DNA of 64,000 nucleotides, taken from Symbiodinium natans (taxonomy: Eukaryota; Sar; Dinophyceae; Suessiales; Symbiodiniaceae). Every line of letters begins with the position of its first letter. Within the stretch, counting starts at the first letter, position 1. Positions 19,739 to 32,100 of the stretch are shown here, one piece after another. Under the pieces are notes generated by a model that saw nothing but the letters and a program-made list of their open reading frames with translations, made no database searches and was not told the origin of the DNA. The position numbers and the translations under genes were made by a program. The DNA lies in contig CAJNDS010001824.1 in the NCBI GenBank assembly GCA_905221605.1, positions 684,644 through 748,643 on the forward strand, given 5' to 3'.

Positions 19739-20055
19739 ATTTAGAGGTTTAGGTTTTGTGTGCAAGGCCTACAGTTGTGATTCAAGATCCGGTGCATGTA
19801 GTTCCGACCGGAGCATCCGAACCCTTACATAGCCTCCGATTTTACCCCTCCCAAACAAGAGCAGAGGAGGTGCCCAAATTTCAGCTCCTCCCACGATCGC
19901 CTGACAACTCTTGCTCGCCATGGGCCCCTTTACTAAACTGCCGAAATCCTTGTAACTACTACACTCCTAAACCCTCCGACTCCGGAGGCTTAGGCCCGAG
20001 CTTCCATACCTCAACAGGTACTCGTACAACAGAACCACCAAGACGAATAGTAAAC
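19739..20055 (+). other. short intergenic region between helicase and next gene
   Basis: About 320 bp between the helicase stop and the putative ATG at 20,056. No TATA box, terminator or spliced-leader acceptor could be identified; several AG dinucleotides could serve for trans-splicing. Confidence 0.45.
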
Positions 20056-20154
20056 ATGGACAAAGATCCAAAGAGGGGGGGGAGGCCTCATCCCCCGGCC
20101 CAGGGAGGATGGAAGCGGTCGGCAGGAGAGCATGGGGATCAGACCTCGGCCAAG
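20056..20154 (+). CDS. putative first exon, ATG start
   Basis: ATG followed by MDKDPKRGGRPHPPAQGGWK and RSAGEHGDQTSAK, 33 codons, ending at a consensus GT donor (CCAAG|GTGCGT). Splicing in phase 0 to 20,760 continues AQRLSPRQVVATLEG. Confidence 0.65.
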
Positions 20155-23100
20155 GTGCGTTCCTTCGTCTTTCTTCTTTTTTGCGATGTGGGGGGGGGGG
20201 GGGGGTTCCTTATTGGAGTCCTCTTCAGAAGGGATCCTACTATTTGGGGGGTCTATATTTTGCGGTCCCCTATGTTCGTAAGCCCACATATTTGGTGTTG
20301 GAGTTGGGAAGGCGTTTGAGTACTTCTTGTCACCTCATCGACATGCTTCGGCTCTTCGGAGCCGCCTTTGACGGTTGATGGCATGAGTTCGGCCCATGTG
20401 GAAGCTGACATTCCGGTTCTCTCTCTCTTTTTTTCTCTTCTCTTTCTCTCTTTCTCCCTTCTCTCTCTCTTTTTGCCTCTCTCTTTCTTCTCTCTCTCTA
20501 TTCCCTCTCTCTCTTTCTTTTTTTCCCTCTCTCTTTCTCTCTTTCTCTCTTTCTCTCTTTCTCTCTTTCTCTCTTTCTCTCTTTCTCTCTTTCTCTCTTT
20601 CTCTCTTTCTCTCTTTCTCTCTTTCTCTCTTTCTCTCTTTCTCTCTTTTTCTCTTTCGTTCGTCCTTCTGGCTGTCCACGATGGGAGTCGCAGCAAGTCT
20701 TCCAGCCTCCCCAGAAACCTTGATCACACGGACGGCCTTCTTTGACTCAAGAAACACAGGCACAGCGGCTCAGCCCTCGCCAAGTCGTTGCCACGCTGGA
20801 AGGAAACTCCTCGGATGCCTGCAAGCTTCTGGACAGGCTCCATCGAGGGCGCCACGCCGAGGAATGGATTGCTCGGAAAGCCCGAAGCCGCCGTGAAGCA
20901 ACCCGCCCCCGTTGATCCCGGATTTGTGACTTGCCACCCACCACGTTCAATGTCGTCACTTGGTGGTACGTTTGGTTGGCCAGACTGCCTTGGAGTTGCC
21001 TCCGTGCCGGCCGAGAGTCCTGGCGCTTCCTTATTCGATCTTAAAGTTCGTGGACCTGGCGTTCCGTGATGGCCTTGCCTGCCTTGCGGACGTCGCTTGG
21101 TCTGAGATTGTTGCCGTGGCGGACGCGAGGCCTCGACCTTTGCCTGCAGATGCGGCCAACAAGGATCGCGAAATTTGCCGCCCAAGCCCAAGCACCCAGA
21201 GCCTTGTCCTGGCCAAGGTCGCCTGCCGGAAATGCTTGCCCAGCATCTTAATTGTTTTTTTGTAAGGTGGATAAAAGCCAGGGTCGCAAAGAGACCGCTT
21301 CTGCCTCTTGATGGCAAAGCGTTGGAGGCCTCATCCTTCTTCTGCTACACACCTTCCTTGCTTCGCAACTGCGTCGTCGATGTCTGTGGATGACATCTTT
21401 CGAGACAGTGGCCCAGCTGGCCATGACAGCTAAGCCGGCTGAGCGGTCAGCTCCGCGACGCCGCGTGAGCGCCGAGTGGGCTGTCGTCCGTGGCAAGAAT
21501 TTCGAGGACACTTCGAATCTTTCCAGCGCTCCCTCGAAAGATTCTGGCCGCGAACTCGGTGCTCACGGAGTGTCGCGGTGCTAGCGCGCGGAGCGTCTTC
21601 GAATCTCTGGCCGCCAACAACACCCCTTTCGGTTGACACGCCGCGGCATGGTGCTGACGCGTGGAGCATCTTCGGCGCGTCGAGGCTGCAGGCGCGTGAA
21701 ACCGTCTTCAACATTCTGGCCGTGAAAGACGACTCCGCTCCCCATTGGCTCCACGGATCTGGCGTCTGGCGCCGCACGGAGAAGCTCCACGCGGGCTGGC
21801 GCCTCGACACTCCGTGAGCGCCGAATTCTCGGCCAGAATCTTTCGAGGGCGCTCCGCGCGCCAGCGCCGCGACACACCGCGTCCACCTAGGACCGAGAGG
21901 GTTGTCGTTCGTGTCGAGAATCTCGACCGCGCGCCATGACGGCGACCCATCGCGGGACACGCCGGGTCCACCGAAAGGGTTTATCGCGCCCAGAATTTCG
22001 AGGACTCTCCATGCGCAAGCGCAATTTGCAGGCCAGCCTCCCACACCCCACGAACACCGTTCGTGCCACGTCGTAGCCAGAATTTCGTGGACACTCCACG
22101 CGCCAGTGTCATGGCACGCCGGGGCCACCGAGGGGGTTGTCGATCGTAGCCAGAATTTCGCGGATGCTCCACGCGCCAGCGTCACGACACCGGGTTGTCG
22201 ATCGTAGCCAGCATTTGCGACGCTCCAAACGCCAGCGCAATTTTTAGGAGGTCCGGCGGGTCCCATAGACCTGCTTAAAGACATAAAAGTTACCAACGTA
22301 CCACGAGATCCATCACGCCATCCATTACGACATCCATCCATGCATTCACCATGACGAAGAACCTTCTCAAAGGCCACTTCCGCTGAAATGCTTTCGGACA
22401 AAAATTAGGTAGCGTTTGTTGCCGTTATCCCCCTGCTGTTCGGTTGAGTCCAGAGTCTAGAGGTAGAAGTAGAACTCGCAAATTTGAGAACTTGGCTGTG
22501 CAGGCGGCGAAGTGGTGACCCGCTACGGAATTCGGGAGCTTTCCGCGGGATTCCGCGTCAGAGATTCCGTGCAGCTGTGTTTTTTGCTGTGAGCGAATGG
22601 AACAGCCGCTTTGGAAACCAAAGGGTTCCCGTACTGCTGTAATGGTGCGGTGGCATCGACTGCGGCAGCGAGCCGCATGCCCGTGAAGAGTAGTAAATGC
22701 ATTCCCGCCCTGGGCCGGGCTTACAGCCTATTTTGCGCCGCGCACATGTGTGGCCAGTGGATTTTGGTGTGATCCTTAGAGCCAAAGATGAAAAAGAGTG
22801 TGTCATGACCGCAATAATGAACCATCACACGAGCAACACAACTTGAAAGAGAGGTTTCTTGTCTTGGACAGCTTCAAGCAAGTGGAAGCTTGCGCAAGAG
22901 GGATAGTTAGGGGATGGCAGGCAGGATTCAGTTGGCACCAGATGATATGGGAAACTCGCAACATTTCGGTGCAAGCTCCCCTGCGCAGCCAGCAAGTCTG
23001 GTCAGCCACCAGCCAGGCTACAGCATGAACTTGTCCGGCTGAGCCAAATTCGGTGGCATGGAAAAGTCATTCTGTATCATTCTGTGCGATGTTTAGCGCG

Positions 23101-26100
23101 ACAGCAAAAACCAGGTGGCTTTCAAACCTCACGCGGGTGCCATGCCGCCATGGCGGGGCCGCCCCCGCAGCCCGGGCTGCAGGCAGTTGGGGCGGCGCGA
23201 GCCCCCACGCCGGAGCCTGGAGGAGACTTTCCGTGTCGTTTTTTTTTGTTTTCCTTCTTCTTCTTCTTCAGAAAGAGTAAGACCAAGGAGGCCAAGTGAG
23301 CGTTGCTGCCCAGGACATGAGGTTGCAGACTCGCCGAGTGCGTGGGCGCAGCAAACCATGGGGCGAATGGCGCCACTGCCCCAGGAGGAGGACCAAAGTG
23401 AGGTACAGGGTTTAGGGTTTAGGGTTTAGGGTTTAGGGTTTAGGGCTTAGGGTTTAGGGTTTAGGGTTATAAACAAGTTGCAACAACCTGCTCGTGCAGG
23501 AGGAGTCTCCGACCAGCACGGCTCACTTCCCGTTCGGTCCGCTGTCACGTGATCCTTACGACACCTTCGTCAAGCAGCAGCTCATGCTTCTGGAGGATGA
23601 GCTTCTTGGGTGACTTAGTGAGGTTTAGGGTTTAGGGTTTAGGGTTTAGGGTTTGGGGTTTGGGGTTTGGGGTTTGGGGTTTGGGGTTTAGGGTTTCCGC
23701 CCACGCGTGTTCTCAGCTGGACTAGAGATTGCCATGCTCTCCCATTATGCTTAAGCAAGGCAGAATGGGACTCCAATGGTTTTCTATTGCATCGCAAGGC
23801 GGCTTCGATTTGATTGTGCAGGATTGGCTTAATGAGCTTTTGGCAGCTGTTACAAGTACAGGGACTTGCGGTGTGATTGATGATGCTACTTGTAGTGTGC
23901 AGCATCTGTATTGGCATAAGATGCTGTGACGCTGAGGCTGTAACAGCATACCACACAGTTGTTAGTATCGAACCCATCACTTCCCCCAGGCTGCGGTCCC
24001 TGGACATGGAGGACAGCTTCGTGCAGGAGCCTGGAACGGCAGAAGCACCTATAGCATATCCTAGCACCATTTGCGTCTTCGCGAGCCATACTTTGGTATT
24101 GCGCCCAAACCCCCGTCTGAGCCCTACAACAAGGCGCCTGCAAGCATCAGAGAAAAAGTCGCACTTAAGATTGCTAGAACCCCCCTGAGGAGCAGCTTCG
24201 CTCTCTGGAGGCAGGGCAAAGTGGGGGAGCAATTGCTTGAGGTTGTTAGGCTGGTTTCAGGTTCGAGGGTTTGGGTGCTTAGGGCTTAGATGTCCGAAAT
24301 TCAGGGTTTCGAGTTGGAAATTACAATAAGTACATGGTTCCCGCATCGATGCCTCGGTTGAGATGGATCGCCAACCGAAGCGCAAGGCAGACTTCCAACT
24401 TTCTCCGGTGCGAAGACGCAAGTACCCTCGTCGTCACGAGTCAAAGATCTGACCGATGTGGTGTACGAAATAAATTAAATATGCCCCGAAGAGCCACAAA
24501 GTACTTGCTTGTTTCCATCCTTTCTCTCCTTTCGAGCCTGAATCTGAGCTGTTTGCTGGAACTCTACCAGGCGCAGCTTCGAGCGCGCAAGCCGCAGACC
24601 CCGGGCGCGCAGGAGGGGGCTTGATTCGATGCCCTGAACCATCCTAAGCCCTCGTTGTTGAAGGTGTTCTAAAAGGCTGCAAGCAGATTTGGAACCCACT
24701 TGTGAAGCCCTGGGCAAGCTACGCACACAGCCATACACCCGGTAGCCCCGTAACACCCAAGTCGGTCCACAATTTGAGCCAAAAGCCCCCCAAATCCTAA
24801 AGGCCACAACAAGTGCACGCGAGGAGACGCTGGTATCCGCTGGAGCTCCACCTCGCAGCCGCCTTGCCAGGCGTCCTTTCTTGGGGTTTGGGTTTTGGGT
24901 TTTTTTGGGTTTAGGGGGACCAGGGGGTCATGGAACATTTTGGTGCTCGGAAAAGTGCGCAAGAGAAGTAAAGGAACTGTCGCTGTCACGCACACTGGCG
25001 GTGCGGAAGGATCCGGGCATTGCTTCGAAGATTACTGAGAAACACCTACAGTAGAAGTTAGTTGAGCTACTGGATCTCGCTGCAGGTGGGAGGATGAGAT
25101 GCTGCCGAATGGCAAGCACACTGGGACTTACAGCGATGTTCTGCAGACCCAGGCAGGTGCCATGCAGATGCACGAGCGACAGGCCGGGCGGCGCTGTCAC
25201 CACAGCGCCGCGAGGTTGTCATGAGCTCTAGCTGGCAGGTGGCACGCCAGCGGCAGCAGCTGGAATACAGCTTGGCGGAGCTCTCCCGCAATCCGCACGG
25301 CATGAGCGAAGGCCAGGCTGCAAACTTTGCAGGGCGCCCCTTGCCCTGGGGCTCTGGTGACCGCCTAAAACCTCGACCCAGAACAAGACAGAAAACCCCT
25401 CAACCTTCGGTCCTAAACTCCAAACCCCCCAAACCCCCTAAACCTCCTAAGCCTTCAAAGCTGCTGTGAGGAGAGGTCCTCCGAAGCAGGGCCTTGGAGC
25501 AGCGAGTGCAGCAACTGATCGCTCCCTGGCTCCACGGGGGTTTAGGACACAGGGTCTCCTGCACTTCGCGCTTAGCTTGTGTGTCTATTATTGCGGCGAA
25601 GAGATCAATGCTTTGCCCTTTGCCCATTTTCTCCATCAAGCATGCAGCCCTAGACTGTTTCGAGCAGCCCCATAAAGAAAGCCACGGAAGCTTCCCAAAA
25701 AAAAACCCTGCTCTAAGAAGCCCTATGCAAGCACTACACACCCTGAAAGTCCCATAAACCCCCGACAACTCCTGACCAGAACCCGATTCCACGGCCCTGA
25801 GCCGTGAACCCTATAAGTCCCCAAGCCCCGCAAACAACATCCCGACTCAAGCCATCGCAAACCCCTCCAAGCCCCTCGGGCTTAAACCCCGTAAGCACCT
25901 ACAAGTCTATTTCTTACTGGTAGCCGAGTGGTGCCCATTTGCTCGTTTTGGGTTCTGGGTTCCCTTGGAAAAGCAACAAAACCCCAAACCCTAAACCCTA
26001 AACCCGAAACCCCTCAAGCCCCAGGAGCGCCGCGAGCAGCGCGAGCGGCTCCGGAGCGGAACGCCACCGCGCGCGGCCGCACCGGAGGCCTGGCCGGCGG

Positions 26101-29100
26101 CCCGCGCGACGCGCACGCGCACCCATCAGCTTGCAGCTGCACGCGTGCACGCGCTCACATGTACGTGTACACTTTCACATATACATGTACACGCGTGGGT
26201 TGTTGTTCGAGGCAGCACCTCCTGTGGTGCGAGGACCAGGCAGCGGCGCCACGGCACCACCCGGGCCCACGGCACCTGGGCCGAGGAGAGGTTGAGGCCT
26301 CTAGGGCTCAATGATGTTGTTTAGGGTCTATGGTAGTGGGTCGGTTTGGGGTGGACGCCAGAGCTCAGGCTTCAAGGGCATGGGGTTTTGGGTTTAGGGT
26401 GGCATATAGAAGGTGGAACGCAGTCAGTCAAGGTGAGCTTCGTCCCCTTCGGCGGCCGCAGCCTTCCGCCAGAAGCAGGTGCCCAGATATCCCTCAACTA
26501 AAATAAGCCTATGACAGGGTTCAAAGAAGCGCCAGCAGCTCTGCCAGCAAGAATCTCTGGGAGACAATGTAGGATAGATGCCTAACTCCAAATACCCTGT
26601 ACTGCGAACCACTATGCTTCAGATTATTGTTGCCTGGCAGGGGACGGTACCTTCGCTGCACCCGAAGCAAGCCGTTTCCACTTGGACCCGTCGGCTGTCA
26701 TGAGTCTTGCCAGCATGTGCGCTGCATGCTCGCCGCCTGCCATGCGTCTGCTGGCACGTCACGTAGGCACAGCCGCCTGGTTGCGGGTGGATCTGCTCCC
26801 AGCTTCCCAGTGCATTGGGACCCGAGGACAGCTCGCAACTGGAGCCCAGGGCATTCGCGGCCCGATGTGGCGCGATTTGATCTGGACCTTGCATCGGGAT
26901 TGTCTCATGGCTGTGGCAAGGGCACACTGATTGCGAGCACAGTGCAGGCACAAGTTGCGTGTCCTTGTGACGTCCTTGTGGTGTACCGTTCGCACAGGAC
27001 CCCGTGACACAACGTGATTGGGCGAGACCAGGCCGGGCTTGCGTATGAGAACGGAAGATTGACCAGGTGATAGCGGCTGTTTGCTTGTTTTGTGCTCGTC
27101 ATACTCATGCACTTGCGGGGGGACGGTCTACGCAGGTAGATGCGCGGATTGTTTTCGGATTGTGCAGATCTGGACTGTGCAGATCTCCGGGTTGCTGTGC
27201 TTGAGGTGCTGTGCCGCCTGACCGGAACTACACTCCCAACTACGTACGCCCCGCGCTTGTACCGGTACCAGGCAGCGTGCTCGGCTCGGCCGTCTTCTGT
27301 TGTCGTTCCTTTCCCAAAACTTGTCCGGAGAACTGGTTCGCTTGTGAATCATCGTGAATCCAGGGCCTTGGGGCATGGTCCGCAGTCTAATGAACCCAGA
27401 AAAGAGATACTCAGATACTTGCACCGGGCAAGTGTGCTTCTCATTTCGCGCAGCTTCCGTTTCTCAACTGCTTCAGGCGCCCTGCCGGGCCCCATGAGCC
27501 AGGTTGGGCGCTGATTGCGGCGGGGGAAGGTGGGAGGGCAATGCACGGCTTATATGGCAGAAGGACGCCAGCCCGGTGCACGACACAGCGCCCACCCTGT
27601 ATGATCCGACCAGCCGGGGCCTGGGCTCGCATCAGGAGTAACAGCTCGATCTTATCGAGCTACAAAACCAGCGTAGATGCTTCAAGACTTCCCAGGTCCC
27701 CATGCAGCCAGTTCGGGACAGCGATCGCAGCCCTCTTGGTGCCTTGGCAGGAGGTTTACTAAGTGGCAGCTGAACCCCGAATAGAAACCGTTACATCCCG
27801 GCAAATGCTAAAGAATCCCGAAGCCCAAAAAAGCGGCGACGAAGGCGCAGCCGCTCAGCCAGCCCTGGGCCCGCCCTTGTCGCGGATGCCTTTGTCACGC
27901 ACCCGGAGACCGTGGTCCGTTGTGTGGGAGTTGGGGATTCAGACGGGTCCAGATGGGTTTGGCTCTGGCCTTGCTGAGGGGGATCACGACCAAGTGGAGG
28001 AGGAGGACTCAGTTGCAGCATGTTGGGGCGCGCTTCCTTTGCTGTTCGGAGTGTCATTTTAAAAGTTTCGGTTAAGACTGCGGTCTTGCTTGGACTTCAG
28101 AGGATCCGGTCTCCCTCATGGAGCAAAGCCGCAAGGCGGCAGAGGATGCACTTTACCAGAATGAAGCAGGCACTTGTACTGGGATGCCGAAGATCGCATG
28201 ATATCGCATTATGATGCCAAAAAGCCCTGTGCCCTCACCTGCTGAAGTGCCAGGCCGCAAGAAGGCAGAGCGTGAGCGCCAGAAAACGGCGGAGGAGCGC
28301 GTGCGATGGGGCTCTCTTTCAGAAGTGCGGTTCCGCGGTTGTAGGGATGGGCGGCATCAAGCAGTTGCAATCTCGCTGTCTTCTTTTTTGGAATGCATGG
28401 TGGCTGTGAGTGACATACGCACAATATTGCACCCCACAAACCCTAAAGCCTTAAAGAAAGTTCGCAGCTTGTCTGCGACTGCTCCTTTTGCAAGGAGCGG
28501 AAAAAGGCGGAGTTGGCCATGCAGCGGGCCGTGGCATGGCTTCCTCTTGGCAATAAGAGTAATTACCATAGCCATAGCACCAATAGAATATTTTGGAGAA
28601 AGTCGACTCGGGCCACTAGTAAGAATCGTAGGACGAACAAGAAGACGCCACTAACAATCGCATGTAGAAATACATCTTTTCTGCAGACTTCGGGTGCTTC
28701 GAAAGCCCTGCCGCATGGTTTGCCTTGCAGTCTTTGGGGTTCAGGGTTTTGAGGGTCCGCAAGCCCACTATAACCCTCCTCCTCTCTTAAGTGCGTCTAT
28801 CTTATGCGGGCCACTCTGCCTCTCTCTCCTCTTTTCTTCGTCTCTTCTTCTAAGGAGGAGGAGCGCTTGCGGGCAGAACAGGAGTTTGCCGAGGCAGGGT
28901 GTGAAATTCAACTATAAGTTTTTTAGGGTTCAGTGCAGTTCAGGAACTCTGTTTTGTATGATCTTCCGAAGCCTGGCCGCAAAAGCGAAGCCTTACGAAA
29001 CCTTCGAAAGCCCTGACCCCTCCCTCACTCCCCTCCCTCCTCCCGCGGAACTTTGAACCTTAAACCCAACTTAAGGCTCCCGAAAACGCAGGCAGAGCAG

Positions 29101-32100
29101 ACGAGGCGCGAGGAGGCAAAGCAGAGGCAGCGCGACAAGCGCGGGGCAGCTGCGGCCCCAGAAGGGTTCGGGTTCAATAGGATGTTTGAGGGCATCGGAT
29201 GTTTGAGGTTTCAAGTGGCCATACATGCGCGTTGGGGTGATTGACACAGGCTTAAACGGCTGTCGCAATCAAGGCAATCAAGGGCCTGTATCATCTTTTG
29301 AAGAGGTTGTCTAAAGTTTGATGAAGGACGATTAAATGCTACTGGCATCTTTGCGCTGCGCATGGTGCCTGTCTGCAGCGAACACACACTTTCACCCGCC
29401 TGCCAGCCCACCCCCTCAGACACACCGAGACACAGAGACGCGCACACGGCCACGCACGCATAGACAGAGTACCAAGACGCTTGCAAGCAACCCATGCTGT
29501 GAAACATGCTGTGAAACGTGGTTCTAGATTGTAAATGCAGCAAGGAGTACACGAGTACGTTGACAGGGTTTGTTCATGTTTGTTCTGTGTGAGCCAAAAG
29601 CCGCCAGGCCATGCGGAAGCAGCAGGATTCGGAGAAGAAGCGACGGGAAGAAGAGGCTCCTGGATGCTGCTAGGCTTTGCAGCTTGGCGGTCTCGCCTTT
29701 GTTTCAGGAGGACATGCGGAGGATGCAAGAGGAGATGGACGTGCAAGCGCGCGAGGAAAGAGAGGCAGCAGAGAGGCGCCTCTGGCATGTGCGCAGAGTG
29801 TTCTCACAGTTTCTCACCCAAAAGTAGAAGTTACCGAAGAAGAGATCCCACAGTTTGCTGTACTGCTGCCCACAGTGTCCACAGTATCCACAGGGAGCGG
29901 GCGGAAAGAGAACGCGCGATGGCTGAAGAAGCCGACCGTCTCATGCCTCTCGCCTGTACTAGGGAGCGACAGCAAACGAGTGACTCGACAGAAGTCCTGA
30001 GAAAGCCGAACCCTCAACCCTAAACCCTACTCCGCCTAAACCCTAAACCCTAAACCCTAAACCCTAAACCCCAAACCCTAAACCCCAAACCCTAAACCCT
30101 GCCGGGCCTACCGTGGTATCGATTCCAGGAAGGGGAAGGCGGATCCCAAGTTGAACCCGCGGCGCTTCTTCGCCAACAATGCAAAGCTGGATGGTAAAGC
30201 CCGCAGCTTGGCAGCCCTGGAGGAACTCAAAAACAGGGCCGTTTAGGGACTAGGGTTTCGGGTTTAGGGTTTAGGGTTTAGGGTTTGGGGTTTGGGGTGT
30301 GAGTTTATTGTGTAGGGGCATCATGTATAGTCCCGTGCGTACTCTCTTCTACTGCAAACACTATGGCCCATAGGATACTGTGAATAATAGTCTGTTTAGT
30401 GTTCATGTTAAAGTTTGGTCCACAGGGTGCCCGGGTTGGTACAACGTTTGCACTGGGAGGTTCTCCAAACCGTGGTTCCTTTTTGGGCTCCTACAATAAG
30501 GCGGGGACCTTGGTAGAATATAAGAGGGTATTAAGAAAGGGCCCATAATTTCAGAGGATCCCATGTACTCTAGGCCTTCAGAGCCTTGCTCGCACGGATC
30601 TGAACCTGAAATAACCTGAACGTAGCTGAACCTCAAGAATTACCACAACTACGACGAATGCGGCTGCCGCTAGTCATAGCACTTAAAACAATCATTACTC
30701 TTATGAGTTCCCAAGCACGCACGTCGACCCCGTTAAGGCAAAGAGGAAGTGGAGAAGTGCCGTGAGCTGATGCAGCGGCTCATGGCCACAGAGGCGGCGC
30801 GCTTCCTCCAGGCACCCAGGAACGGAGCGAAGCTCGTAGCCTTCGGTGAGCGTACCAGTAATGGGGTGTAGGGTTTAGGGTTTAGGGTCCAGGGTTCAGG
30901 GTTAGAAAGCTCGGTCAAGGCATCCCGTAACCCTCACCATTCTTAACTTGCATCTCTTCGGAGGCAGTGTGGAGGGGCCGCGGTCCTCGCAGAGTTCTCA
31001 AAGCCTTGAAAGATATCGAGCCTGCGGCCCAGAACGCTCGCAGGTGTTCCTGATACGGCCAGATAGACACGAAGGGTCCTGTGAATTATGGTACCATTTT
31101 TGCCCCCTCGAGCAACACTCTTCTCCTCTCCTCGCCCACCACCACCCTGGAGTTCCCAACCTCAGAAGACCCCCAGCAAATTCCAGAATCCCTGGAGACC
31201 CAGAAAACCGCAGCGAATTTTGCAGAGAATCCTGGAGTGCACATTCTCCCCCAAAGTCCCTGGAGTTCCCAACGCCAGAGAAATTTCAAAAAGTCACTGA
31301 AGTGCCCAACCCCAGAGTATCCAGAGAATTCTTGGAGTGCCCAACCTCAGAGTAATTCTAGATTCTAGAGTCTTCTACAAAATCCTTGGAGTGCCCAATC
31401 CCAGAGAGAATGCCCCAGCGTATCCCCACAGAATACGTTGGGTGCACGTGGTTCCTTGTGGGGGGTTTGGCACTTACCGGCACTTGCCTTCTCGATCACT
31501 AGCGCCGCGACAGAATTCCTCGGTTGCAAAAAAGCAGCATGGCCATCGGAGCGTCTAAAGCATCTGAAGCAACTGTATTTTCTGAGACATGTCCATCTAA
31601 ATCGAATCCTAAACTCTAAACTCGTAAACCCGAAACCCTAAACCGACATGGGGGGGGTTTCCGAATTTAAAAGGAAATCCTTGTACTTGGGGATCTATTT
31701 TCAGGGTCCCCTGTTTTCTCCGAGCCCGCCCCCCAAGGCGCGCAAAGCTCGAGGCCACCAAGCAGCGCCTCGCTGAGGCGGCAGAGAAGATCGCCAGGAG
31801 AACGATTTGGCGGGGGGGGGGGGGGGGGGCTTGGGGTTGTGAGGGTTGAGGGTTGTTTTAGGGTTTCTTGGGGTTTTTAGGTGGATTTAACTGTTGTGGT
31901 GGCCAGAAAGTCGAAGAACGCTGTTCATGCAGTCATGCGGTTTCCAAATTATTTGCAGGAACAAGGAGCGCGAGCGGCTTGCTGCAAGGCTCAAGGAGAT
32001 CTCCGCCACAGCCTCTTGGCAACCGCTAGCTGGCCTGAGGAGACGGTTCTTGCTCTACTTTCTCCACTTGTGTAGATGCTGACATTTTCGGACTTGGAGT

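Noticed and set aside
20253-20763. Minus-strand frames of Lys/Arg/Glu repeats (about 145 codons)
   Set aside because: Pure translation of the (CTCTTTCT)n tract; composition has no other basis.
21430-22401. 323-codon minus-strand open frame
   Set aside because: It coincides with a diverged minisatellite, has no motif, and opposes every supported gene; kept only as a finding.
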